This document shows positions 23,440 through 31,113 of a DNA stretch of 34,455 nt, piece by piece (positions within the stretch are counted from its first letter, which is position 1; each line of letters starts with the position of its first letter). A program made the translations under genes and the position numbers. Location: contig JAKANR010000002.1 of NCBI GenBank assembly GCA_021823645.1, positions 1 through 34,455 of the forward strand, in the 5' to 3' direction. This DNA comes from a bacterium. Its GTDB lineage: Bacteria; Patescibacteriota; Minisyncoccia; UBA6257; GWB1-50-10. A model generated the notes under the pieces. That model saw only the letters and a list, made by a program, of their open reading frames with translations. It was not told the DNA's origin and did not search any database.

Positions 23440-23509
23440 GAAATAGGAATGAAAGACATCGGGACCCATGAAAATGAGTCCATTTTTATTACCACCAAAA
23501 ACAGTGTGT

Positions 23510-23929
23510 TTATTCAAAATCTATTTCAAAATTATACATCCCCATACTACAGAGACCGCGGAGTGTTCCCTTCGCATCGGATGCGGGAATTTCTATATTC
23601 TCCACTCCGGATGAGGGAAGTAGTTTGTGATAATTCAATTGCGGGATAAGAAGCGAAGACGAACAATCGAATGTTCCGTTTGTCCTCACGCGAATGGTTG
23701 TCGGAATTCCCGCCTTCGCAACGGTTCTTCTCGGCGCATATCCCCCCTTCGCCGTTATTTCGATAATTTGTACTCCATCAATAACCTCGGGACGAATCCC
23801 CTCAATTTTTTTATCGACGGACGGCGCACTGCACGCACCTCCCCTGCACTGCGTGTTTGAGATATACGCGATTGATCCTCCGATAAGGAGAATTGCAACA
23901 CCGAGAGAAACGGTAACTGATTTATTCAT
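23510..23929 (-). CDS. Membrane-anchored cupredoxin-like protein
   Basis: The 139-residue protein has an N-terminal signal or anchor helix (about 6-24) and a cupredoxin-type beta sandwich at about 50-139 (GYAPRRTVAKAGIPTTIRV, FDCSS, GLCSMGMYNFEI). C89, C127, M129 and M131 are candidate copper ligands; C28 and C33 near the membrane form an extra pair. It is the last gene of the minus-strand copper block, starting 2 nt after the stop of the HMA/SafE gene. It probably binds copper or transfers electrons outside the membrane. Confidence 0.8.
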   Translation of the reverse strand: MNKSVTVSLGVAILLIGGSIAYISNTQCRGGACSAPSVDKKIEGIRPEVIDGVQIIEITAKGGYAPRRTVAKAGIPTTIRVRTNGTFDCSSSLLIPQLNYHKLLPSSGVENIEIPASDAKGTLRGLCSMGMYNFEIDFE

Positions 23930-23931
23930 AA

Positions 23932-24954
23932 TTAAAAATTAAATACGGGGTTTATAATTCCCATAACGACCAATATATTTATGACATTGAAAAGTGCAAG
24001 CGCAATCACCACAAGTCCCGCGGTTTTGAAAAAGATTCCACTCCACGATTTTTCACTCACATTTGCCGAACCGAAGGACAAAGCGCCCAATACCGGCAAC
24101 GTTCCCAGTGCAAACACAAGCATAATAAACGCGCCACGAATAAGACTTCCCGTCGAAAGCGCATAAAGTTGCATGGATTGAGTAAACCCGCAGGGAAGAA
24201 AAAATGTTCCCGCACCGATTAAAAACGGAGTGATACCATTCACTAATTTCCGTTCCTTTACGATGTTTCTCCCGATAATTTTCGGCATTGTGAACTGTAA
24301 TTTTTTCGCGCCGTGAAATACATCAAGAAGATTTATTCCCAATATAAGCATCACGAGTGCAACAACCACTCCCACAATCACGCTTCCCGTCTGTCCCATG
24401 TGGAACGATCCGCCCAAAAAACCGATTGCGCCCCCAAGGACAAAGAACCCGATAAGACGCCCCCCGTGAAATAATGCCTGCGGTTTCCATCCACTTCCCC
24501 CCTTCGCATAGTTTGCGGAAAGCGAAAGCGCAAGACCCCCCACGACCGCAAGACACGTCGAAACCGACGCGACAAGCCCGATCAAAAATGCCGTTCCGTA
24601 GTTTATTTCTCCTCCCGCAATCATATTTACAAGTCCCAATTTCTGCAAAAGTACAAAACCGAGAACAAAAAAAACGGCAATGGGAAACGCATAGGAAAAT
24701 TCATTCCATTTTTTTTCCTTTTGTTCTTTCTCGAGGGAAAGTGTGTATCCGTTCTTTTTTACGAAAGAAGTGAGTAATTCCGCCACCTCATCCGGAGTTT
24801 TTTCCCATTCTCCCATTACCTCCACAATACGTGCATGAAGATTCGCTTTTACCCCCTTTACTCCGGACACCGTCCGCAATATCTCTTCAATCAACAGCAC
24901 ACATGATGCACAGTGCATTCCGTGCACATGAAATATATATTTTCTTGTTTCCAT
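23932..24954 (-). CDS. HMA domain fused to SafE/DsbD-like membrane protein
   Basis: The N-terminal heavy-metal-associated domain (residues 5-75) has GMHCASC with C15/C18. It is followed by a polytopic region (about 88-335) of the SafE/CcdA-DsbD type with STCLAVVGGLALS, FHGGRLIGFFVLGG and FFLPCGFTQSMQLYALSTGS; the Cys and Pro-Cys sites in two helices are typical of this superfamily. This fusion recurs next to copper ATPases and cupredoxins and probably moves copper or reductant across the membrane. It is separated from copA by 115 bp containing a long-range inverted repeat (near 24966-24982 and 25062-25074). No Shine-Dalgarno site. Confidence 0.88.
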   Translation of the reverse strand: METRKYIFHVHGMHCASCVLLIEEILRTVSGVKGVKANLHARIVEVMGEWEKTPDEVAELLTSFVKKNGYTLSLEKEQKEKKWNEFSYAFPIAVFFVLGFVLLQKLGLVNMIAGGEINYGTAFLIGLVASVSTCLAVVGGLALSLSANYAKGGSGWKPQALFHGGRLIGFFVLGGAIGFLGGSFHMGQTGSVIVGVVVALVMLILGINLLDVFHGAKKLQFTMPKIIGRNIVKERKLVNGITPFLIGAGTFFLPCGFTQSMQLYALSTGSLIRGAFIMLVFALGTLPVLGALSFGSANVSEKSWSGIFFKTAGLVVIALALFNVINILVVMGIINPVFNF

Positions 24955-25069
24955 GTGTTTATCCAGTTAGAAACAGACCGCGAATAAATGATACGGTCTA
25001 TGATTCACAATTATTATTCGACTAATATTCATATAAATTAAGTTAAATAAATTTTCGTGGTCGCGGTTT

Positions 25070-27655
25070 CTAACGGGTCAAGTCCTTCTTTGTTTTCAAA
25101 CGCAATGAGTTTCCCACGACCGATATGCTCGAAAATGCCATCGCAATCCCCGCGAAAATCGGATTCAAGAGAATACCGAAAAACGGATACAGCACACCGG
25201 CGGCGACCGGGATGAACGCGACGTTGTAAAAGAACGCCCAAAAGAGATTTTGTTTTATAACATTCATTGTGCGTTTCGAAATTTGTATCACTTCGGGAAT
25301 AAGCATGAGATCTCCTCTCATGAGAGTGATGTTTGCGGACTCCATCGCGATGTCCGTACCCTCTCCCATTGCGATACCGATATTCGCCTGCGTGAGTGCG
25401 GGCGCATCGTTGATACCATCGCCAATCATCGCCACGATCTTTCCCTGCTTTTGGAGCTCGCGCACCTTTTCGGATTTTTTCTCGGGCAGAACTTCGCTCA
25501 TCACATTGTCTATTCCGACTTCTTTTGCGATCGCGCGGGCGGTGCGATCATTATCTCCCGTCAGCATCCATACATCGATATTGTTTTTCTTGAGCGCACG
25601 CACCGCCACAATCGATTCTTTTTTCAACACATCCGCAACCGCAAGTGCTCCCATTATTTTTTTATCAACCGCAAGGAGCATCACCGTTTTTCCCTCGCCT
25701 TCGAGTTTTTGAATATCACGCTCATGAGAAGAAACATCGAGACCGATATCCCGCATCAACGCGCGATTTCCCAAATATGCCTCAACCTTTCGGGATTGAG
25801 TTTTCAAAAATCCACGCAATCCCTTTCCCGAAATGGCGCCGAAATCCTCAAGTGTATACAACTCGATTTTTTCTTTCGTCGCCTCGTCGATAATCGCCCC
25901 ATCAAGCGGATGTGAAGATTTTTGATCGAGACTTGCGGCATGTTGTAAAATCGCCTGCGCCAAAGGATGTTCGGATCGCTGTTCAAGTGAAGCGGCGATA
26001 TTCAAAATATCCGCCCTCTGTTCGTTATCGAATGCGACAATGTCGGTGAGCTGGGGTTTCCCCTGTGTCAATGTTCCGGTTTTATCCATAATCACCGCAT
26101 TGATTTTATTTGCGATTTCGAGCGAAGTGGCATCCTTCACCAAAATTCCCCTCTGTGCCGCACTCCCCGAAGCCACCATAATCGCCATGGGAGTTGCAAG
26201 ACCGAGTGCACATGGACACGCAATAATTAAGACCGCAACAAAATTTACGAGTGCAAACGTGAATGTGGGTTGAGGCCCGAAAACGAACCATGCAATAAAT
26301 GACAGAACCGCAATTGCAAATACCACAGGAACAAAATACGAAGAAACGGTATCCGCGAGACGCTGAATCGGCGCCTTTGAACCCTGCGCCTCCTCCACCA
26401 TTTTGATAATGTGCGACAATACGGTATCTTTCCCCACTTTCGTCGCCTGAAACGTGAATGTTCCGAATTTATTTATCGTACTCCCAATCACGAGACTTCC
26501 GGTTTTTTTATGCACCGGCATCGATTCGCCCGTCACCATCGATTCGTCGATTTCGGAATCCCCATCGATAATTTTTCCGTCGACGGGAATTCTCTCCCCT
26601 GGACGAACGACAATCGCATCCCCCACCACAACTTCGGAAATTGGTATTTCCGTTTCCTTCCCGTTTTTTATTATATTCGCCGTTTTCGGCTGTAACCCGA
26701 TGAGTTTTTTTATCGCTTCCGACGCCCTTCCTTTCATGAGCGCTTCAAAATATTTTCCCAAAAGAATCAATACAATAATGATTGCCGAAGTATCAAAATA
26801 AATCGCCGGCATAATATCTCCATTCGTAAAAAATGAAGGAACTATGGTGACTGCGGCACTGTAGAAATATGCGGCAAGTGTGCCGATGGAAATCAACGTA
26901 TTCATATCGGCGGTGCGGTATTTGAACAACAATTTCAGTCCCCCGTAAAATTGCGAACCGATCCAAAATTGTACGGGCGTCGTAAGAAGAAGCAGTATCC
27001 AATTGTTATTCAGGAATTTCGGAACAAAAGAGAACCATTCCGGAAAACTTCCCAAAAATATAAATATCGAAAGGATACCCCCGATTATAATTTTCATTTT
27101 GAGAGTGCGCGTGCTTTTTTCCCGTTCCGTTTTCTCCCTATCCAAAACCTCTTCCACGTCTCCGGTCTCCTCAATCGGCGTATATCCCGCATCGGTGATG
27201 ACGCGGAATATTTCCTCTTTCGCGACTTTTTTTGGAGAAAAAACTATTTTTGCCCGCTGGTTTGAAAAATCAATGTCACTGTTTGCGATTCCATCCAACG
27301 TCTTCAACGCATTTTCCACCATCATCGCACAATGCGGAGAATCCATTCCCAATACTTTCAGTGAAATTATCCGCATCCCTTTTTCCGGAATAATCTCTTT
27401 TTTTCCATTCTGTGGCGCATGACGCATCGCCGGCATTTCCCCCGCACCCACTTCCATGTGATATCCCACCGATGCAACCGTTTTTGCAAGATCGGATTCG
27501 GACACAATCTTCTCGTCAAATTCGACAAGCGCCGACTCAGAGGCGAAGTTTGCGGACGCGGAATGCACTCCCGCCGTTTTCGAGAGCACCCGCTCGATAA
27601 CCGCGACACAGCTCGCACAATGCATACCGTGAATTTTATACGTCTCTTTTTTCAT
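25070..27655 (-). CDS. copA: Copper-exporting P1B-type ATPase CopA
   Basis: 861 residues. HMA1 carries GMHCASC (C13/C16). A second HMA fold (about 95-165) has lost its CxxC and reads GMDSPHC (103-109). Then follow the membrane region, actuator TGES (375-378), CPC metal site C480-P-C482 in ACPCALGLATP, phosphorylated D524 in DKTGT, and GDGIND (745-750), defining a Cu(I) exporter. The N-domain contains a 19-residue tandem duplication giving two His-Pro motifs (H563 and H582). I chose ATG 27655; the longer reading from 27685 overlaps the preceding gene. A TATAAT box ends 10 nt upstream and no Shine-Dalgarno site is present, so an internal promoter with a tiny leader is possible. Confidence 0.96.
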   Translation of the reverse strand: MKKETYKIHGMHCASCVAVIERVLSKTAGVHSASANFASESALVEFDEKIVSESDLAKTVASVGYHMEVGAGEMPAMRHAPQNGKKEIIPEKGMRIISLKVLGMDSPHCAMMVENALKTLDGIANSDIDFSNQRAKIVFSPKKVAKEEIFRVITDAGYTPIEETGDVEEVLDREKTEREKSTRTLKMKIIIGGILSIFIFLGSFPEWFSFVPKFLNNNWILLLLTTPVQFWIGSQFYGGLKLLFKYRTADMNTLISIGTLAAYFYSAAVTIVPSFFTNGDIMPAIYFDTSAIIIVLILLGKYFEALMKGRASEAIKKLIGLQPKTANIIKNGKETEIPISEVVVGDAIVVRPGERIPVDGKIIDGDSEIDESMVTGESMPVHKKTGSLVIGSTINKFGTFTFQATKVGKDTVLSHIIKMVEEAQGSKAPIQRLADTVSSYFVPVVFAIAVLSFIAWFVFGPQPTFTFALVNFVAVLIIACPCALGLATPMAIMVASGSAAQRGILVKDATSLEIANKINAVIMDKTGTLTQGKPQLTDIVAFDNEQRADILNIAASLEQRSEHPLAQAILQHAASLDQKSSHPLDGAIIDEATKEKIELYTLEDFGAISGKGLRGFLKTQSRKVEAYLGNRALMRDIGLDVSSHERDIQKLEGEGKTVMLLAVDKKIMGALAVADVLKKESIVAVRALKKNNIDVWMLTGDNDRTARAIAKEVGIDNVMSEVLPEKKSEKVRELQKQGKIVAMIGDGINDAPALTQANIGIAMGEGTDIAMESANITLMRGDLMLIPEVIQISKRTMNVIKQNLFWAFFYNVAFIPVAAGVLYPFFGILLNPIFAGIAMAFSSISVVGNSLRLKTKKDLTR

Positions 27656-27662
27656 AATTGAT

Positions 27663-27851
27663 TTAATTATACTCACCTGCAACATCCCGCACGACCGAAT
27701 GTTTTATGATTTCAAGGTTGCAACTTTTGTTCTCTCTGCACCATATTTCACATTTCTCTTTCCATTCTTCTTCCACGTACCATAACCCACATTCCGAGCA
27801 TTGATACATTTGTTGTTCGGTATTCGAATTTTTGTCACTCATTGTATCCAT
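27663..27851 (-). CDS. Small Cys-rich protein of the copper block
   Basis: The 62-residue protein has C18-x2-C21 and C34-x3-C38 plus C44, with ECGLWYVEEEWKEKCEIWC and SCNLEIIKHSVV. Similar small proteins with this Cys pattern occur beside metal-transport genes, so a metal-binding or chaperone role is inferred. It lies between csoR and copA; its stop codon overlaps a TATAAT-like box for copA. A second ATG at 27842, 7 nt after a TATTAT box, is an alternative start. No Shine-Dalgarno site. Confidence 0.75.
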   Translation of the reverse strand: MDTMSDKNSNTEQQMYQCSECGLWYVEEEWKEKCEIWCRENKSCNLEIIKHSVVRDVAGEYN

Positions 27852-27868
27852 AATAAAATGGAGAAAAA

Positions 27869-28135
27869 TTATTTTCTCTTGAGTTGATAGACTTTTAACA
27901 CTTCCTTTTTCGCCTTTTCAACCTGCCCGTGTGTCATCTGGTGCATCACGCAGGTTCCTAAATGATTTGCAAGAAGAATATCCTCGATGGTCGAAAGCGC
28001 GCGCTTCACCGCCGACGTCTGCGTGATGATATCGATGCAATACCGATCCTTCGCGATAAGTTCCTGCAATCCGCGCACTTGTCCCTCGACAATTTTCAGC
28101 CGGCGGATCAAAGCTGTTTTGTGGTCATGTGCCAT
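27869..28135 (-). CDS. csoR: Copper-sensing repressor CsoR
   Basis: An 88-residue all-helical DUF156/CsoR-RcnR repressor. The Cu(I) ligand set C-H-C is present: C33 in RYCIDII and H58/C62 in NHLGTC, the spacing of CsoR rather than the nickel/cobalt RcnR set. Copper binding would release the operator at 28147-28163, which lies within its own promoter, so the gene should be autoregulated and induced by copper. The message is predicted leaderless (-10 ends 6 nt before ATG). It heads the copper block. Confidence 0.93.
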   Translation of the reverse strand: MAHDHKTALIRRLKIVEGQVRGLQELIAKDRYCIDIITQTSAVKRALSTIEDILLANHLGTCVMHQMTHGQVEKAKKEVLKVYQLKRK

Positions 28136-28141
28136 GGTTCG

Positions 28142-28169
28142 ACTATATACCCCTGGGGGGTATTGTCAA
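28142..28169 (-). promoter_or_regulatory. csoR promoter with CsoR operator in the spacer
   Basis: Minus strand: TTGACA (28169-28164), a 16-nt spacer, TATAGT (28147-28142), then 6 nt and ATG. The GC-rich dyad ATACCCCCCAGGGGTAT fills the spacer, resembling known CsoR sites (short A/T ends around C-run/G-run). Confidence 0.85.
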
Positions 28170-28237
28170 ATATCAGTTATCCACACCTCCTGATATAATA
28201 AAGAAGTAAAAGGTCGGGATATATATTCGACTATTCC

Positions 28238-28540
28238 ATGAAAGGATTTTTTAGTTTCATTCGCGAACAGGGGGTCGTGGGACTCGCGGTTGGATTCATT
28301 CTCGGGGGCGCGGTGTCGAAAGTGGTGAGCTCGCTCATCACTGATATCGTGAATCCCCTTCTCGGGGTTGCGCTCGGCGCGGCGGGAAATCTCAAGGACG
28401 CCGCCATTGCATTCGGACCGGTAAAAATATTGTGGGGAAGTTTCATAAATTCCGCGATTGATTTTATCGTTATCGCACTCGTCGTGTATTTCGGGGTCAA
28501 GGCGATCGGATTGGAAAAACTAGATAAGCCAAAACAATAA
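28238..28540 (+). CDS. mscL: Large-conductance mechanosensitive channel MscL
   Basis: A 100-residue homopentameric osmotic safety valve of the inner membrane. TM1 holds the conserved VVGLAVGFILGGAVSKVVSSLI followed by TDIVNPLL; TM2 is FINSAIDFIVIALVVYFGVKAI. It is shorter than E. coli MscL (136 residues), mainly in the periplasmic loop and C-terminal helix. No Shine-Dalgarno site is seen. Divergent from csoR. Confidence 0.93.
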   Translation: MKGFFSFIREQGVVGLAVGFILGGAVSKVVSSLITDIVNPLLGVALGAAGNLKDAAIAFGPVKILWGSFINSAIDFIVIALVVYFGVKAIGLEKLDKPKQ

Positions 28541-28558
28541 GTACCCCCATACGAAGAA

Positions 28559-28588
28559 AAATCCCCCGATGTATATCGGGGGATTTTT
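28559..28588 (+). terminator. Intrinsic terminator after mscL
   Basis: AAATCCCCCGA / TCGGGGGATTTTT stem-loop. The T tract forms the first bases of the repeat at 28584. Confidence 0.85.
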
Positions 28589-28628
28589 ATATGCCATTCC
28601 GAGAAAACCACGGGCGTAAGCCCGTGGA
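28584..28628. repeat. 45-bp REP-like palindromic repeat, copy 2 (inverted)
   Basis: Exact reverse complement of 83-127. It stands alone, with no transposase beside it, inserted between the mscL terminator and the stop of the 28632 gene. Confidence 0.78.
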
Positions 28629-28631
28629 GTT

Positions 28632-29117
28632 TCATTGTGTGTAGAGAAGTTTTTTACTCCGATAATCGGTGCCGGTTTTTCCTTCAAAAAATATCTTATA
28701 GTTCTTTTCACTAATCTCCGCATTCGTGTCATCGGCACATCGAGTAAACGAGAATGTTTCATTGGGACGGATAATTCTCCCCGCGGACTGTACATCGCCA
28801 CTCGAGAAATCGAACGCCTCACCCGCGTTGTTCAAAAAGACTACGAATGCGCGAACATATCCGAGTGTTGTGGTGCTTATATTTTTCCCGACTCCCTCGA
28901 CGCATACACGAGGGCCAACGCGATCGCTTTTCACGTCACTCACATTCAACACAAGCCCACTCGTTTCCAAAAACGGATCTTCGGTTATTCCCGTTGCTCC
29001 AAAAAATCCCCTCTGATCGCTCACGGGGAAATAACTGAAAAGAATAAACGCACCAATTACGAACACAATGATGAGTATCGGGAAAAAACAACATTTTGCC
29101 GTCTTTATACATCCCAT
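28632..29117 (-). CDS. Membrane-anchored FxLYD-like domain protein
   Basis: The 161-residue protein has an N-terminal transmembrane helix (about 9-30, CCFFPILIIVFVIGAFILFSYF) and an extracytoplasmic immunoglobulin-like domain resembling FxLYD/DUF3426-type domains: CVEGVGKNISTTTLGYVRAFVVFLN, AFDFSSG and IIRPNETFSFT. C72 and C127 could form a disulfide. Such proteins are surface or envelope proteins of unknown role. A TATAAT box ends 12 nt before the ATG; there is no clear ribosome site. Confidence 0.72.
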   Translation of the reverse strand: MGCIKTAKCCFFPILIIVFVIGAFILFSYFPVSDQRGFFGATGITEDPFLETSGLVLNVSDVKSDRVGPRVCVEGVGKNISTTTLGYVRAFVVFLNNAGEAFDFSSGDVQSAGRIIRPNETFSFTRCADDTNAEISEKNYKIFFEGKTGTDYRSKKLLYTQ

Positions 29118-29150
29118 ACCTGTGATTTCATTATAGCATATACCAGAAAC

Positions 29151-29993
29151 CTATATTTCCTCCGCAATATGAATGAGACGCGCAAGACGTTCTTTTGCAA
29201 TTTCAAAAATATGCGGGTCTGTTTTATCCGAATCTCCCGATAACGTAACATGGGGGTCAAGAAAAACAAGTTTTTCTTTTTCCTCTTCGTTCTTTGCAAA
29301 CACAACATTCTTTTTCCCCAAAAGATCGATAATATTCCCCTCCTCGTACATTTTCATATTTACCGAGGCGAATTTCTTTATATCACTTTTCAATTCTTTG
29401 TTTCTCCCGCACATTTCCCGAATATCCTCGAGTGGAGTTGAAAGAAAGTCTTTTATATCGCGCCCCATAAATTTCTGCACCGATGCCACAATACCACATC
29501 GATCTTTTTTCGGGTTTTCGGTGACAAGAAAATGTTCCTCCGGAATGAGATCCGGCATTTCGGAAAATTGTTCTTTCATCCATTCATATTCCCCCTTTCT
29601 TTCTTTTGCCACCCTCAATAAATCGTCCGCATCGCACGAATCCCTATAGTCCGCCTTAAACACAAACGAAGGAATGTCTTTTTCTCTCGACTCAAACAAA
29701 AACACGTAATTTTCTCCCCCCATACCGATCAGCCCCTCATAAGAAAATTCATCGAAGTTGAACGGAAGTTTTGAGGTGTCATACAGCGATTCACGATACT
29801 TTTCCTGAACCGAATCGGGTATTATTCCTTTTGCAATTCGAAGAAACGCGGTAAATTTTTGGAATTTATGTTCCTGAGGATCGACAAGAATCCCGATGTT
29901 TTTCCAGAGAGATTCTTCCGGCGGGATTTCGGTTCCAAAAACTTCCTCAACCCCCTGATTCGCCATTTCCCTATAATGATCGAATGACTTCAT
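29151..29993 (-). CDS. Degenerate protein-kinase-like protein
   Basis: The 280-residue protein keeps parts of a kinase N-lobe: a glycine-rich loop LIGMGGENYVFLF (about 88-100), a candidate ATP-binding Lys in FVFKADY (K113), and hinge-like segments (IVASVQKFMGRDIKDFL). C-lobe landmarks are weak: the HRD loop is not recognisable, and VFLDPHV could stand for the DFG region. It may be a pseudokinase or an aminoglycoside-phosphotransferase-like enzyme. TAAAAT ends 6 nt before the ATG, with TTGTTC 17 nt further up: probably leaderless. Confidence 0.65.
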   Translation of the reverse strand: MKSFDHYREMANQGVEEVFGTEIPPEESLWKNIGILVDPQEHKFQKFTAFLRIAKGIIPDSVQEKYRESLYDTSKLPFNFDEFSYEGLIGMGGENYVFLFESREKDIPSFVFKADYRDSCDADDLLRVAKERKGEYEWMKEQFSEMPDLIPEEHFLVTENPKKDRCGIVASVQKFMGRDIKDFLSTPLEDIREMCGRNKELKSDIKKFASVNMKMYEEGNIIDLLGKKNVVFAKNEEEKEKLVFLDPHVTLSGDSDKTDPHIFEIAKERLARLIHIAEEI

Positions 29994-29999
29994 TTCTTC

Positions 30000-30028
30000 A
30001 TTTTACCCCTCCCGTTTCCTACGAACAA
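30000..30028 (-). promoter_or_regulatory. Promoter of the kinase-like gene (leaderless geometry)
   Basis: Minus strand TTGTTC (30028-30023), a 17-nt spacer, TAAAAT (30005-30000), then 6 nt to the ATG at 29993. Confidence 0.55.
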
Positions 30029-30096
30029 GGTTCTTCACAATAACTTTCCCGTTATGTCCGACCTCAGGGCATCAAATGTTTTTGGTAATACAAAAC

Positions 30097-30203
30097 GTCA
30101 CCCCCACGCCACATCCATGTCCCGCGTCATTTTTATTACATTTTTTACGATTGGTGGAGCTACATACTAATATGTGGTTGCTCTACCAATCATCGGTTTT
30201 TTT
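30097..30203 (+). ncRNA. Candidate small RNA ending in a strong terminator
   Basis: Within the 319-bp gap 29994-30312 no convincing gene exists. An extended -10-like TGGTAATAC (30083-30091) would start RNA near 30097, and a long hairpin with stem GATTGGTGGAGC / GCTCTACCAATC (30149-30191, one wobble) plus seven T (30197-30203) would end it. The same stem could simply be a terminator with no upstream gene. No known RNA family was recognised. Confidence 0.35.
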
Positions 30204-30232
30204 GTTTTATGTAAAGACATTACCGTTTTTTA

Positions 30233-30262
30233 TTGACATGATGAGCATTTTCCTTGTATTAT
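30233..30262 (+). promoter_or_regulatory. Promoter of the 30313 gene
   Basis: TTGACA, an 18-nt spacer, then TATTAT. Confidence 0.7.
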
Positions 30263-30312
30263 AAGCACAGCAATAATTTACAATTTATTCATAAAAAGGA
30301 GATTTCCCAACG

Positions 30313-30660
30313 ATGAAAAAAGTGCTGATTATCGACGATGACGAGACATGGCAAAAAGTTTGGAGTATGAGATTGGGGAAAAGAGTAACTCTTCTTCCCG
30401 CCCTCTCGATTCCGGAAGCGGAAAAGATTTTTTCCGAACACACCGATATCGATTTGATTGCCGTTGATGCATGCGTACCGGGTGATGAAATTAACACCCA
30501 ACCGCTCATAAGAAAAATCAGGGAAACGTTCGCGGGACCCATGGTTGCCGTTTCCAAATCTTCCTTCAGCAGGGAATGTCTTGTGAGGGCAGGATGTGAC
30601 CACGAATCGGAAAAAGAGTGGTTGCACGGAAAGGTCGTGAGAATTCTCAAATTGATTTAA
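30313..30660 (+). CDS. Stand-alone response-regulator receiver-like protein
   Basis: A 115-residue CheY-like fold: beta-1 acidic triad at D8-D10 (VLIIDDDETW), candidate phospho-Asp D52 in LIAVDACVPGD, a Ser (S81) in AVSKSS at the conserved Ser/Thr position, and K101 as possible conserved Lys. There is no output domain and no histidine kinase nearby. AAAGGAG lies 12 nt before the ATG, at long spacing. Cys residues (C54, C89, C95) are unusual for the family. Confidence 0.78.
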   Translation: MKKVLIIDDDETWQKVWSMRLGKRVTLLPALSIPEAEKIFSEHTDIDLIAVDACVPGDEINTQPLIRKIRETFAGPMVAVSKSSFSRECLVRAGCDHESEKEWLHGKVVRILKLI

Positions 30661-30664
30661 AAAG

Positions 30665-30690
30665 AAAACCCCGAACATTTCGGGGTTTTT
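30665..30690 (+). terminator. Intrinsic terminator
   Basis: GAAAACCCCGA / TTTCGGGGTTTTT stem-loop after the receiver gene. Confidence 0.85.
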
Positions 30691-30752
30691 CTTTTGATTT
30701 GAATTATTCGTATATCTGTATTATTATAGTAACGTTCGTTTTTATTGATCAT

Positions 30753-30790
30753 ATATGCCCCTATAGCTTCCGCCAAAGGCGGACAAGCAG
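30753..30790 (+). repeat. tRNA-Lys 5' fragment joined to a palindromic hairpin
   Basis: ATATGCCCCTATAGCT (30753-30768) duplicates the first 12 nt of tRNA-Lys and its 4-nt 5' flank (30850-30865). At the D-arm it switches directly into TCCGCCAAAGGCGGA, a hairpin of the same family as the 85-bp repeat. It looks like a tRNA copy broken by repeat insertion. Confidence 0.65.
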
Positions 30791-30853
30791 TTTTCAGAAG
30801 AAAATGCGGTACAAAAACGAATGTAATTTTTAAAAATATTTAAGCGCACATAT

Positions 30854-30926
30854 GCCCCTATAGCTCAGTTGGTAGAGCAGTTGCCTTTTAAGCAATTGGT
30901 CGTAGGTTCGAGTCCTACTGGGGGCA
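30854..30926 (+). tRNA. tRNA-Lys (anticodon TTT)
   Basis: Acceptor GCCCCTA (30854-30860) pairs with TGGGGGC (30919-30925); the D-arm is AGCTCAGTTGGTAGAGC, the anticodon loop CTTTTAA with TTT at 30887-30889, the T-arm GGTTCGAGTCC, discriminator A30926. CCA is not encoded. A weak terminator-like stem with T run follows near 30935-30960. Confidence 0.96.
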
Positions 30927-30972
30927 CTAAATAAAAAAATACGAACTTGTTTCGTTTTTTTTGTGCCCGGAC

Positions 30973-31057
30973 TCGAACGGGAAAGGGGTTCCGCCAAAGG
31001 CGGACAGGCGGTAAAAATTTATCTGCCTTTGGCAGACGGAAGTTTTCCCGTGGCGGA
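30973..31057. repeat. 85-bp tRNA-associated palindromic repeat, copy B
   Basis: Same length as 1286-1370, with about four mismatches. Its left edge continues into an inverted tRNA 3' end (reverse complement CGTTCGAGTCCGGGCAC, 30963-30979), again placing the repeat beside a T-arm sequence. A small hairpin CACAAACC-gct-GGGTTTGTG follows at 31060-31080. Confidence 0.78.
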
Positions 31058-31113
31058 ACACACAAACCGCTGGGTTTGTGAGAGTTCTGAATTTATGAAG
31101 AACGATGTGAGAT

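Noticed and set aside
30076-30264. 62-codon ORF across the terminator hairpin
   Set aside because: It runs through a strong intrinsic terminator and a promoter, has biased composition and no ribosome site.
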